Shown in pieces: positions 29,796 to 38,807 of a stretch of DNA of 39,396 bases. The notes below the pieces were generated by a model. It saw nothing but the letters and a program-made list of their open reading frames with translations. It was not told where the DNA came from and made no database searches. How positions within the stretch are numbered: position 1 is the stretch's first letter; every line of letters starts with the position of its first letter. The translations under genes and the position numbers were made by a program. This DNA comes from a virus, in IMG/VR virus record IMGVR_UViG_3300021354_000003, positions 1 through 39,396 of that record. One strand, 5' to 3'.

Positions 29796-31325
29796 ATGCA
29801 AACTACCCGTTATTCCGCGCAAGATGAACAAGAACTCATGGCACGGTTGTGGAGTCCTGCCATTAAAGACAATCCACTAGCGTTTGTGATGTTTGCGTTC
29901 CCTTGGGGACAACAAGGCACTCCGCTAGAACACTTCACTGGCCCACGCAAGTGGCAGCGCCAGGTGTTGCAAGACCTAGCCGATCACATTAAAGCGAACA
30001 ATGGCAAGGTGGACTTTGATGTTATGCGCCTGGCAATTGCGTCTGGTCGTGGTATTGGCAAGTCGGCGCTAGTCAGTTGGCTAGTGCTATGGATGATGAC
30101 AACAAGGATTGGCGCTACAGTCATTGTGTCTGCTAACTCCGAGAGCCAGTTGCGCTCAGTCACTTGGGCCGAGATTACTAAATGGTCGTCAATGTCCATT
30201 AATACATACTGGTGGGAAATATCAGCTACAAGAGTCATGCCCGCCAAATGGCTCACTGAACTAGTCGAACGTGATCTTAAAAAAGGCACACGCTATTGGA
30301 ACTTAGAAGGCCGTCTATGGTCGGCTGAGAATCCTGATTCGTTTGCTGGAGTCCACAACTATGATGGCGTAATGGTGGTGTTTGACGAAGCAAGCGGTAT
30401 TGATGACTCCATCTGGGCGGTCACTTCAGGGTTCTTTACCGAGAACACGCCTAACCGCTTTTGGTGTTGCTTCTCTAACCCACGGCGTAATACAGGTTAC
30501 TTTTATGAAGCGATCGAAGGTAGCAAACGGGACTTTTGGCAATCTAGGCAAGTAGATGCTAGGGATGTAGAAGGCACCGACAAGAACGTCTATAACCAAA
30601 TTATTGAAGAATACGGCGCTGATTCGTATCAAGCGCACGTTGAAGTGTACGGTTCGTTTCCTTCAGAAGGTGACGATCAGTTCATCTCATCAACGCTAGT
30701 AGATGAAGCAATGAAACGGGACAAATGGCAAGACGACTCCGCGCCCATTGTCATTGGGGTGGATCCAGCTAGGTTTGGCTCAGATAGTACAGTTATTGCA
30801 GTGCGTCAAGGACGCGACATTATTGAAGTTCGTAAGTTCAAGGGCGACGATACGATGGTTGTGGTTGGTCATGTGATCGAAGCCATAGAACAATATAACC
30901 CTGCGGTAGTAGCCATAGATGAAGGTGGTCTAGGCGCAGGCGTGGTGGATAGGCTTAAAGAGCAACGCTACAAGATACGGGGTGTGAACTTTGCAAACAA
31001 GTCAAGAAACCCTATGATGTATGGCAACATGAGGGCGCAGATTTGGGGTCAGATGAAGGATTGGTTAAAATCTGCAAGCATCCCTAAAGAGAAAACGCTC
31101 AAGACTGACCTGATTAGCCCGCTAATGAAACCTGACTCTAAAGGCGCTATTTATTTAGAATCCAAAAAAGACATGAAAGCTAGAGGATTAGCCAGCCCAG
31201 ACAGTGCCGACGCCATTGCGCTAACATTTGCGTTTCCGGTTGCAAATCGCGAAAGTCGTACTACAATCCGAAAACAAACGTATCAATCACAGAGCGCTGC
31301 TCTTAACTCATGGATGGGGAGCTAG
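29796..31325 (+). CDS. Terminase large subunit
   Basis: In this 509-residue motor, Walker A is ASGRGIGKS (82-90), Walker B VMVVFDEAS (192-200), and the coupling region CCFSNPRRNTGYF follows near 224. The RNaseH-type nuclease has VIGVDPARFGSDST (D323), VVAIDEGG (D375/E376) and ASPDSADAIALTFAF (D469/D472). It powers DNA packaging and cuts the concatemer. Headful packaging would be expected if it is as P22-like as the virion genes, in keeping with a circularly permuted genome, but I cannot place a pac site. Confidence 0.95.
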   Translation: MQTTRYSAQDEQELMARLWSPAIKDNPLAFVMFAFPWGQQGTPLEHFTGPRKWQRQVLQDLADHIKANNGKVDFDVMRLAIASGRGIGKSALVSWLVLWMMTTRIGATVIVSANSESQLRSVTWAEITKWSSMSINTYWWEISATRVMPAKWLTELVERDLKKGTRYWNLEGRLWSAENPDSFAGVHNYDGVMVVFDEASGIDDSIWAVTSGFFTENTPNRFWCCFSNPRRNTGYFYEAIEGSKRDFWQSRQVDARDVEGTDKNVYNQIIEEYGADSYQAHVEVYGSFPSEGDDQFISSTLVDEAMKRDKWQDDSAPIVIGVDPARFGSDSTVIAVRQGRDIIEVRKFKGDDTMVVVGHVIEAIEQYNPAVVAIDEGGLGAGVVDRLKEQRYKIRGVNFANKSRNPMMYGNMRAQIWGQMKDWLKSASIPKEKTLKTDLISPLMKPDSKGAIYLESKKDMKARGLASPDSADAIALTFAFPVANRESRTTIRKQTYQSQSAALNSWMGS

Positions 31326-31391
31326 TATGTTTAAAACCGTCTTAGCAATTTTTAACTTTGGTCGTAAAAAGCCTAAACTCAAGGAGCAACC

Positions 31392-31538
31392 ATGCCTCTC
31401 AAAAAAAGCACTAGCAAAGAAGCCTTCCGTAAAAACGTCGCAGCCGAAGTCAAAAGTGGCCGCCCCGTCAAGCAAGCCGTTGCCATCGCCTACAGCGTCA
31501 AAGAAAAAGCCGGTAGCAAAAGCAAAGGTAAAAAGTAA
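31392..31538 (+). CDS. Small basic DUF6496-like protein
   Basis: The 48-residue product begins PLKKSTSKEAFRKNVAAEVK and continues SGRPVKQAVAIAYSVKEKAG with a Lys-rich end. The pattern MPLKKxxSxxxxxxNxxxExxxGxPxKQAVAIAxS is a widespread small phage protein between terminase and portal. AAGGAGCAACC precedes the ATG. A longer frame (from 31327, also plausible in codons) overlaps it almost fully in another frame; the family pattern favours this one. Confidence 0.78.
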   Translation: MPLKKSTSKEAFRKNVAAEVKSGRPVKQAVAIAYSVKEKAGSKSKGKK

Positions 31539-31541
31539 AAA

Positions 31542-31820
31542 ATGAGTTTAAAACCATTAAGCAATTGTGTTCTAATTCGTCAAGACATAGAAAAATTATC
31601 TGAATTAATAGTTTTACCCCAAAACAAATTATTTAGCGGTATCATTGTGGCAATTGGTGAAGGTAAAAAAAATCCAAAAGGATTTCTTGAACCTATGAGC
31701 GTCAAAGATGGCGACCATGTGCTATTCGGTGAATTTTCCGGGCAAAAGGTCACAGTCGATGGCGAAGAACTGCTTATGATGCGTGAGCCTGATGTGATCG
31801 GAATACTAAATGGCGTATGA
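31542..31820 (+). CDS. GroES-like co-chaperonin
   Basis: The 92-residue protein follows the GroES layout: KPLSNCVLIRQD at the start, then a mobile-loop region with SELIVLPQ (IVL at 23-25 matches the GroEL-binding tripeptide), SGIIVAIGEGK, PMSVKDGDHVLFGEFSGQKV (barrel core) and EELLMMREPDVIGIL at the end. The loop is about six residues shorter than in E. coli GroES. It would cap host GroEL, helping large phage proteins, most likely the coat, to fold. It overlaps the portal start by 11 bases. Phage GroES-like proteins such as T4 gp31 do the same. Confidence 0.9.
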   Translation: MSLKPLSNCVLIRQDIEKLSELIVLPQNKLFSGIIVAIGEGKKNPKGFLEPMSVKDGDHVLFGEFSGQKVTVDGEELLMMREPDVIGILNGV

Positions 31821-34071
31821 CCAAACTTCAATGAATATTGTTGGCAAAGTTGCCAACGTAGGTAGTAACCCCACTTCTACTCCCGAGGAGCAGTCAGATT
31901 GTTTGGCTACTATGCGTCATCGCTTTCAAATGGCGATGTCGGCGTATTCAGAAAGTCGTGAGGATGAATTAGATGATTTAAGGTTTATGGCTGGATCTCC
32001 GGACAACCAATGGCAGTGGCCTGCTGACGTATTGGCAACTCGCGGATCTGTTCAAGGACAGACCATCAACGCAAGACCTTGCCTTACTATTAACAAATTA
32101 CCACAGCACGTCAAACAAGTAACAAACGAACAGCGTCAGAATCGACCCTCTGGAAAAGTGATTCCCGCAGACGACAAAGGCGATGTAGAAGTAGCAGAAA
32201 TTTTTGAAGGTATGGTTCGCCATATCGAGTATATGTCTGACTCTGATGTAGTCTATGACACCGCTTGTGAAAACCAAGTAACGTATGGTGAAGGGTACTT
32301 TCGCATCCTGACTGAGTATTGTTACGACAACTCATTTGATCAAGACTTGCGTTTAGGTCGCATCCGTAATGCGTTTAGCGTTTACATGGATCCAATGATC
32401 CAAGACCCTGCTGGGCAAGACGCTGAATGGTGCTTTATTAGCCAAGATATTGAAAAAGATGAATATGAGCGTCAGTTTCCGAACGCCGCGCCCATTACAT
32501 CCATTATGTCCCAAGGTGTAGGTGATGATTCCCTATCCCAATGGATTAATGAAAACACCATCCGTATTGTTGAGTATTTCTACTATACGCACACCCCGAC
32601 TAAACTCAATTTGTATCCAGGCAATCAAGCGTTTTACGCAAATAGTCCTGAAGATAAGCAAATGAAAGACCACGGGTTAAAGCCAATTAAAACTCGCACC
32701 GTAGATGTGAAAAAAGTCATGTGGATGAAGTCTAACGGCTATGAAGTTTTGGAAGAACAGGAATGGGCAGGCAAATGGATCCCTGTGATTCGTGTTATTG
32801 GTAATGAATTTGAAGTAGATGGTCGTATTTATGTATCTGGTTTGGTAAGAAATGCCAAAGATGCACAACGGATGTACAACTATTGGGTATCTCAAGAGGC
32901 AGAAATGCTTGCCTTGGCTCCAAAAGCACCGTTTATCGGTTACGGCGGTCAATTTGAAGGTTATGAACAACAATGGAAAACTGCAAACACGACCAATTGG
33001 CCGTATTTGGAAGTTAATCCTGATGTAACTGATGGAATGGGTAGCACATTACCACTTCCACAACGCGCCCCACCTCCTTTGGCACAAACTGGTCTTATCC
33101 AAGCCAAAATGGGCGCGTCTGATGATATCAAGTCCACCACTGGACAGTATGATTCGAGCTTAGGAGCCACAAGCAACGAACGCTCGGGGAAAGCTATTCT
33201 TGCAAGAGAAAAACAAGGCGATGTAGGCACTTATCATTATGGCGATAACCTAACTAAAGCGATTCGCTTTGCAACACGTCAATTAATTGATTTGATTCCT
33301 AAGATTTACGATACTGAACGCGTTGCTCGTATCGTGGGCGTGGATGGCGAAGTATCTATGGCTAAAATTAACCCTGATCAAACTGAACCAGTTAAGAAAA
33401 TCGTTGATGAACAAGGTATTGTGATTGAAAAAATCTACAATCCGAGCGTTGGTGTCTATGATGTGGTCGCTACTACAGGCCCTGGCTACATGACCAAACG
33501 CCAAGAAGCTATGGACGCAATGGGTCAGATTTTGCAAGGCAACCCTGAACTATGGAAAGTGGCTGGCGATCTATTTGTTAAAAACATGGATTGGCCTGGC
33601 GCCCAAGAGCTATCTGAGCGTTTGGCTAAAACAATTGATCCTAAGCTATTGGCAGTTGGCGACGAAGATCCAGCTTTGGCTGCGGCTCAACAACAAATTC
33701 AAGCAATGGGTCAAGAGATGGAAGGTATGCACTCCATGCTCCAAAACGTCAGCCATTCTATTGAAATGCAAGATTTGGAACGTAAAGACTTTGAAGCCCA
33801 AATTAAGATGTATGACGCTGAAACTAAACGGGCTGTGGCTATGGCTGCGGCAATGTCACCAGAGCAAATCCAAGATATTGTGCTTGGAACCGTACATGGA
33901 ATGATGACAACAGGCGATCTAGTCACCGAAATGCAACGTGATACTGCAACAGATATGCAAGAAGAAGATCAAAAAGAAGCGCAAATGGAACAGCCACAAG
34001 GCCAACCAATGCCACCTCAAGGTCAACCAATGCCCCCTGAACAAGCGCCACCACAAGGGATGCCACAATGA
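31810..34071 (+). CDS. Portal protein, P22 gp1-like
   Basis: The 753-residue protein is near the 725 of P22 portal. Early residues (HRFQMAMSAYSESREDELDDLRFMAGSPDNQW) and INARPCLTINKLPQHVKQVTNEQRQNRP are the typical start of P22-type portals, followed by the wing and stem parts and a helical barrel-like C-terminus rich in Gln/Met with three QGQPMPP-type repeats at the end. It forms the dodecameric DNA gate at one vertex. It starts within the co-chaperonin gene (11-base overlap) and overlaps the next gene by 4 bases. Confidence 0.92.
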   Translation: MAYDQTSMNIVGKVANVGSNPTSTPEEQSDCLATMRHRFQMAMSAYSESREDELDDLRFMAGSPDNQWQWPADVLATRGSVQGQTINARPCLTINKLPQHVKQVTNEQRQNRPSGKVIPADDKGDVEVAEIFEGMVRHIEYMSDSDVVYDTACENQVTYGEGYFRILTEYCYDNSFDQDLRLGRIRNAFSVYMDPMIQDPAGQDAEWCFISQDIEKDEYERQFPNAAPITSIMSQGVGDDSLSQWINENTIRIVEYFYYTHTPTKLNLYPGNQAFYANSPEDKQMKDHGLKPIKTRTVDVKKVMWMKSNGYEVLEEQEWAGKWIPVIRVIGNEFEVDGRIYVSGLVRNAKDAQRMYNYWVSQEAEMLALAPKAPFIGYGGQFEGYEQQWKTANTTNWPYLEVNPDVTDGMGSTLPLPQRAPPPLAQTGLIQAKMGASDDIKSTTGQYDSSLGATSNERSGKAILAREKQGDVGTYHYGDNLTKAIRFATRQLIDLIPKIYDTERVARIVGVDGEVSMAKINPDQTEPVKKIVDEQGIVIEKIYNPSVGVYDVVATTGPGYMTKRQEAMDAMGQILQGNPELWKVAGDLFVKNMDWPGAQELSERLAKTIDPKLLAVGDEDPALAAAQQQIQAMGQEMEGMHSMLQNVSHSIEMQDLERKDFEAQIKMYDAETKRAVAMAAAMSPEQIQDIVLGTVHGMMTTGDLVTEMQRDTATDMQEEDQKEAQMEQPQGQPMPPQGQPMPPEQAPPQGMPQ

Positions 34072-34430
34072 AAGCGTCAGATTTTGTAGGAATTTTGTTC
34101 CTAGCCCGCGATGTAACCCATTCGGTTCATCTTAATACCCGTAGTTACTCAAAGCACAAAGCTTTGCAAAAATTTTACGAAAATATCATTGATTTGGCTG
34201 ATTCATTTGCTGAGGCATATCAAGGGCGTCATGGTTTAATTGGCCCAATTAGCTTAATGTCTGCCAAAAAGACTAGCAATGTTATTGAATTTTTAGAATC
34301 ACAACTAGCAGAGATTGAATCAGTGCGCTACGATGTTTGTGAAAAATCTGATACCTCATTACAACAGTTGATTGATAATATTATTGAGCTATACCTATCT
34401 ACGCTGTATAAATTACGCTTCTTAGCATGA
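34068..34430 (+). CDS. Helical protein resembling Dps/ferritin-like phage proteins (DUF5856-type)
   Basis: In this 120-residue, all-helical protein residues 15-60 (ARDVTHSVHLNTRSYSKHKA and LQKFYENIIDLADSFAEAYQG) resemble the first helices of Dps, with His and Asp/Glu at positions where Dps and ferritins bind iron. I recall similar phage proteins annotated as DUF5856 or ferritin-like; I cannot confirm this here. It lies between portal and a fibre-like gene, overlapping both by 4 bases, so it may be packaged or act in head assembly. Function remains open. Confidence 0.6.
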   Translation: MKASDFVGILFLARDVTHSVHLNTRSYSKHKALQKFYENIIDLADSFAEAYQGRHGLIGPISLMSAKKTSNVIEFLESQLAEIESVRYDVCEKSDTSLQQLIDNIIELYLSTLYKLRFLA

Positions 34431-37012
34431 CAGTAACGGTTAACCATTCAACGCCTTCCGATAGCTCTTTTAGCGCTACGGGCGCAACAGCTTGGGACGC
34501 AAACCATACCCTTTCGGGTTTGGGAACAATGGCCGAACAAAATGCCAATAACGTAGCTATTACTGGCGGTACGATTACAGGTGTAACTATTGGTTCTTAT
34601 ATTCCGTATACCGGTGCTAGCAGTGCGATAGATTTAAACGCGCAAACCGTTACTAATATTGCTCATTTAGGCCTTAATTCAACTGCTGTGCCTGACATTC
34701 TTTTACGGGCTTATGGCGATAACAACTCTACTTCTCGTATAGGTATTCGTGGCTATTCAAGCAATGCTAGCAGTTCTTCTATGCGTGTTGCCAAGTTTCG
34801 TGGCACTTTTGCAAGCCCACAAGCACCATTAAGCGGAGATAGTCTAGGTAAATTTGAATTAGCAGGCTATGGCACAACTTCTTCAAGTGGTTACCCACAG
34901 GCTTCTTATGAAGGTGTAGCTACAGAAAATTGGGGTGCTACTGCTAGGGGTGCAAAAGCTTTATTTTATATTACCCCTAATACTACGATTACCCAGGCTG
35001 TTGCCCTTACGATTGACCAAGATAAATCGGCTACTTTTGCAGGTGCAATCAGCGTTACAGGTCATACAACCTTTGAAGGTGTAACTTCTACTGGTGCTAC
35101 AGGTACAGGCAAACTTGTTTATGATACTAGCCCTACTTTAATTACGCCTGCGCTTGGAACACCCTCTGCTCTAGTAGGAACTAATATTACTGGAACTGCG
35201 TCTGGTCTTTCTATTGGTGGAAACGCCGCTACTGCTACTAATGCAACAACAGTAACTAATGGCGTATACACAACTGGTTCTTATTCAAATCCTAGTTGGC
35301 TTCCTTCTGTTGCTTTAACGACAGGCACAATTACAACGGCGCCTAGTTCTAGCACTGATATTGTCAATAAGTCTTATGCTGATTCGATTGCTTCAGGCGT
35401 CAATTTCCATGCTGCTTGCCAATACGCAACCGCAGTTGCATTACCAACAAATATTTACAACAATGGTGCTAGTGGTGTTGGTGCTACTCTTACAGCCGTT
35501 GCCAATGGTGCTTTAACTGTTGATGGCACCGTACAAACAATTAATAACCGTGTTCTTGTTAAAAATGAAGTATTGCAAGAAAATAATGGTGTATATACAG
35601 TAACCCAAGTTGGTAGCGGTATTTTGCCTTATATTTTAACTAGGGCTACTGATTACGATACAAGTGGTGCAGGAACAAATGAAGTAGACCAGGGCGACTT
35701 ATTGCTTGTAATTTCAGGCACAGTAAACGCCAATACTTCATGGGTTCAACAGACTCCATTACCAATTACTATTGGCACAACTGCTATTGTTTTTATACAA
35801 TTTGCAGCAGTGCAAACTTATACGGCTGGTACAGGGTTAACCCTTACTACTAATCAATTTAGTATTACTGCAACAGGCACAGCAGGAACTTATGGCTCTG
35901 CTACTTTAATTCCTGTTATTACCACTAATGCACAAGGACAAGTAACCAGCGTTACAACTGCAAATAATCCGCAGGGAACAGTTACTTCTGTAGGGTTTAC
36001 AGGCGGTATTGTTAGCGTAGGAACTGCTACATCAACCCCAGCATTTACTATAGCTGGTACTTCAGGCGGTATACCTTATTTTGCAAGTGGAACTACTTGG
36101 GCTACTTCTGCTGCTTTAGCTGCTAATGCTTTAGTACAAGGAGGCGGCGCAGGCACAGCGCCAAGTACCATTACCACAGGAACAGGCGTTTTAACAGCTT
36201 TGGGTGTAAATACAGGTACGGCTGGTGCATTTTTAGTAAACGGTGGTGTATTAGGTACTCCGTCTAGCGGAACCGTAACCAACCTTACAGGCACAGCTTC
36301 AATCAACATTAACGGTACTGTAGGTGCTACAACCCCTACAACTGGCAAATTTACAACTATTACGCAATCTGCTGGTACTGCTAGTGCTGGCGGCGCACCT
36401 ATTTATTTAACTTCTGGCACTAACTTAACAGCACAAGCTGCTGGTGCTGTTGAATATGACGGTGCCGTAAGCTACTTTACCCCCGATGCAACTATTGGTC
36501 GTGGCTTTATTCCAGCTACCTCTACTTTTCGCTTAACTGCGGCTATAACCGCAATTACAACCATTTCCAACGCATTTGGAGCTACATCCAACATTCCTTT
36601 GGTAGCCAATGCGTTTTATGAAATAGACATTTATATTCTTGCTTTAAAAACCACAGCAGGGGCAGTTACAGTAACTTTAACCAATTCTGCTGCGCCAACT
36701 TTAATGTTTGTAGATTACGAGCAATCCCCTATTGCTGGTGTTGCAACACCTCCCGGCTCAGTTACTGCTTTAACTAACATAAACTTTAGAGGAACAACCA
36801 CTACCACTACTGCGGCTTACAGTTTTGCAACAGGTACTTTAGCTACAGGTGTAAACCATTATTTACGGTTTAAATTATTTTTAAATAATGGTACTGGTAC
36901 AAGTTTAAAAATTCAACTAACTAGCGGAACAGGAAGCGTAACACCGCAAGCTGGTTCAGTATGGTTTGCTAAACGCTTGCCTGCTGCTAATACTGGTACG
37001 TTTGCGGCTTAA
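34427..37012 (+). CDS. Large fibre-like or head-surface protein
   Basis: The 861-residue protein is Thr/Ala/Gly-rich throughout with repeat elements (YTGASSAIDLNAQTVTNIAHLG near 60-80; GTAGTYGSATLIPVITTNAQGQVTSV near 485; GTPSSGTVTNLTGTASININGTVG near 610) common in phage fibres. The last 200 residues (FRLTAAITAITTIS to the end) form a different beta-rich domain likely to be the binding head. It sits in the head module, between portal and scaffold, rather than with the tail genes. It may be a head fibre or a side fibre. It overlaps the previous gene by 4 bases. Confidence 0.7.
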   Translation: MTVTVNHSTPSDSSFSATGATAWDANHTLSGLGTMAEQNANNVAITGGTITGVTIGSYIPYTGASSAIDLNAQTVTNIAHLGLNSTAVPDILLRAYGDNNSTSRIGIRGYSSNASSSSMRVAKFRGTFASPQAPLSGDSLGKFELAGYGTTSSSGYPQASYEGVATENWGATARGAKALFYITPNTTITQAVALTIDQDKSATFAGAISVTGHTTFEGVTSTGATGTGKLVYDTSPTLITPALGTPSALVGTNITGTASGLSIGGNAATATNATTVTNGVYTTGSYSNPSWLPSVALTTGTITTAPSSSTDIVNKSYADSIASGVNFHAACQYATAVALPTNIYNNGASGVGATLTAVANGALTVDGTVQTINNRVLVKNEVLQENNGVYTVTQVGSGILPYILTRATDYDTSGAGTNEVDQGDLLLVISGTVNANTSWVQQTPLPITIGTTAIVFIQFAAVQTYTAGTGLTLTTNQFSITATGTAGTYGSATLIPVITTNAQGQVTSVTTANNPQGTVTSVGFTGGIVSVGTATSTPAFTIAGTSGGIPYFASGTTWATSAALAANALVQGGGAGTAPSTITTGTGVLTALGVNTGTAGAFLVNGGVLGTPSSGTVTNLTGTASININGTVGATTPTTGKFTTITQSAGTASAGGAPIYLTSGTNLTAQAAGAVEYDGAVSYFTPDATIGRGFIPATSTFRLTAAITAITTISNAFGATSNIPLVANAFYEIDIYILALKTTAGAVTVTLTNSAAPTLMFVDYEQSPIAGVATPPGSVTALTNINFRGTTTTTTAAYSFATGTLATGVNHYLRFKLFLNNGTGTSLKIQLTSGTGSVTPQAGSVWFAKRLPAANTGTFAA

Positions 37013-37013
37013 T

Positions 37014-37130
37014 ATGGATAATTTTTTTAGTGGATATTTCTTTGCAAGCAGTTTTTTTGGTAGTATTATTCAAGTTACTGAACAATTATGGATTAAAATC
37101 CGTACATTCACGGAAAGAGGAAGATTCTAA
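37014..37130 (+). CDS. 38-residue small protein, unknown
   Basis: A short frame begins one base after the previous stop and ends with a TAATG overlap with the next gene. The product (DNFFSGYFFASSFFGSIIQV, then TEQLWIKIRTFTERGRF) has an aromatic, hydrophobic first half that could insert in a membrane and a basic end. The next gene's ribosome site (GAAAGAGGAAG) lies inside it. Translation is likely but not certain. Confidence 0.5.
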   Translation: MDNFFSGYFFASSFFGSIIQVTEQLWIKIRTFTERGRF

Positions 37131-37435
37131 TGTCTATCAATTTAAAAGCAATAACCGTATGTATCGGTTATCAACAGATTACTGACCTAACATCTGCTGT
37201 TGGGCTTACTGTACCTGCAATGGATAAAACAGGCTTAAAACAAATGCCTACCATTGCTTTAATTACGCCTTTGACTGGCGCTGTACGCTGGCGCGATGAT
37301 GGTACTAATCCATCTAGCACCGTTGGTATGCCTTTGGCGGCAGGCGTGACTTTACAGTACGACGGCAATTTAAACGGCATTAAATTTATTAACAATGGCG
37401 GTACCGCCGAGCTTAACATTAGCTATTACGCTTAA
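37130..37435 (+). CDS. Small beta-sandwich head protein, unknown
   Basis: The 101-residue product contains ALITPLTGAVRWRDDGTNPS, then STVGMPLAAGVTLQYDGNLN and GTAELNISYYA. The pattern VRWRDDGTxPxxxxGMPxxAGxxLxYxGxLxxIxFI is a frequent phage beta-sandwich with unknown role, often near head genes. GAGGAAGATTCTA precedes the ATG, which overlaps the previous stop. It could be a decoration or fibre-tip protein. Confidence 0.72.
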   Translation: MSINLKAITVCIGYQQITDLTSAVGLTVPAMDKTGLKQMPTIALITPLTGAVRWRDDGTNPSSTVGMPLAAGVTLQYDGNLNGIKFINNGGTAELNISYYA

Positions 37436-37444
37436 AGGTGATAT

Positions 37445-37942
37445 ATGGACATTTCTAACGGTTCCGGTGGCATTGATTCTAGTAAATTAATGGACTATTT
37501 TACTAAAGATTTTCTTACAGATCTTGGCAAAATGGCTGTTTTGCGTGACGAATTGGAAAAACGTCAAGGCTCAATGAACGCGGTTAATGCGGCTAATGCC
37601 AAAGTAACTGAAGCCGATGCTTATGCCGAAAGCACCAAAGCGCAAGTCGATGCCCTTTTAGCAGACGCTAAAATTAAAAACACCGACGCTAATGCTAGAC
37701 AAGCTATTTTAGATGCGCGTGAAAAAGATTTAGCTGAACTTCAAAAACAGTCCCTTGCTAATGCTGCTGCTGCGGCTAAAGATGTAGCTGCTAAAGAAGC
37801 TTCATTGACAGGGCGTGAAAATGGATTATCTCAAGCACAAGCAGCATTAGCTGCTGGACAAGCTAAACTAGATTCAGATCAAAGCGCGCTTGATGCAAGA
37901 ATTAAAGCTTTGCAAGATAAAGTAGCTTCGATTAATATTTAA
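37445..37942 (+). CDS. Coiled-coil protein upstream of scaffold
   Basis: The 165-residue protein is mainly an Ala-rich coiled coil (NAVNAANAKVTEADAYAEST to ARIKALQDKVASINI), with a short Gly/Ser N-terminus. It starts 9 bases after the previous stop, with AAAGGTGATAT before the ATG. Its place before the scaffold suggests a capsid assembly or internal protein. I do not recognise the family. A hairpin follows in the spacer before the scaffold. Confidence 0.7.
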   Translation: MDISNGSGGIDSSKLMDYFTKDFLTDLGKMAVLRDELEKRQGSMNAVNAANAKVTEADAYAESTKAQVDALLADAKIKNTDANARQAILDAREKDLAELQKQSLANAAAAAKDVAAKEASLTGRENGLSQAQAALAAGQAKLDSDQSALDARIKALQDKVASINI

Positions 37943-37956
37943 GAAATAAAACTGTA

Positions 37957-37973
37957 CTGGTGCGGATCACCAG
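37957..37973 (+). promoter_or_regulatory. Hairpin in the leader of the scaffold gene
   Basis: CTGGTG-CGGAT-CACCAG, a perfect 6-bp stem with a 5-base loop, 21 bases before the scaffold ATG and close to its ribosome site (TAAGGAAACATCGAA). No T-run follows. P22 scaffold is known to control its own synthesis after transcription, so this hairpin is a candidate site. Confidence 0.5.
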
Positions 37974-37994
37974 GGTTTCTAAGGAAACATCGAA

Positions 37995-38783
37995 ATGGAC
38001 GAAAGTCAAGAAGTAGTACTAGCGGAAGTAACCGCGCCAGAGCAGGTGGCAACGGCTGCACCTGAAGCTGAAGAAGTAGCGCCGGAAGCAGTAGAACCAA
38101 CAGCGGAAGCACCTAAGACCTTCTCACAAGAAGAACTTGATGCCGCTATTGGGAAAAGACTTGCTAGAGAACAACGTAAGTGGGAAAGAGAACAGACAGC
38201 TAAGGCCGCGGAAACGCAAGCCCGAAAAGCTCCAGTAGAAATCCCGCCGATTGAGCAATTTAATTCGCCTGACGAATATGCTGATGCTTTGGCAGAACGT
38301 AAGGCAGAAGAATTGCTTGCTAGGCGTGAACAAGCTAGGATGCAGTCTGAGATCATTGAGTCTTATCACGACAAAGAAGAAGATGCTCGGCTTAAGTATG
38401 ATGACTTTGAACAAGTCGCATATAACCCCAAGCTTCCAATTACTGATGCGATGGCTCAAACGATTCAATCTTCCGAAGTTGGCCCCGACATGGCTTATTA
38501 CCTTGGGTCTAATCCGAAAGAAGCAGATCGTATTTCACGTTTATCGCCTCTCCAACAAGCCAAAGAATTAGGGAAAATTGAAGCTAAATTAGCTGATAAC
38601 CCAGTTGTAAAAAAGACTTCGAGCGCCCCAGCACCAATTGCTCCGATTACGGCAAGATCCACTGGATCTTCAGCAACAGACACAACGGATCCTCGTGCCA
38701 TTAAAAGCATGACGACTTCAGAGTGGATTGAAGCTGATCGCCAACGTCAGATCAAGAAGTGGGAAGCGCAGAGAAACCGCTAA
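37995..38783 (+). CDS. Scaffolding protein, P22 gp8-like
   Basis: The 262-residue acidic protein begins with a Glu/Ala/Pro-rich region, then a long helical part (EELDAAIGKRLAREQRKWERE, AERKAEELLARREQARMQSE) and ends in a basic helical unit SEWIEADRQRQIKKWEAQRNR-like. The basic helix-turn-helix end corresponds to the coat-binding domain of P22 gp8. It guides coat assembly and then leaves. It stands just before the coat gene, as in P22. The size is near the 303 of P22 gp8. Ribosome site TAAGGAAACATCGAA. Confidence 0.82.
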   Translation: MDESQEVVLAEVTAPEQVATAAPEAEEVAPEAVEPTAEAPKTFSQEELDAAIGKRLAREQRKWEREQTAKAAETQARKAPVEIPPIEQFNSPDEYADALAERKAEELLARREQARMQSEIIESYHDKEEDARLKYDDFEQVAYNPKLPITDAMAQTIQSSEVGPDMAYYLGSNPKEADRISRLSPLQQAKELGKIEAKLADNPVVKKTSSAPAPIAPITARSTGSSATDTTDPRAIKSMTTSEWIEADRQRQIKKWEAQRNR

Positions 38784-38807
38784 CTATTTTTTAATTAGGA
38801 CTTTATT

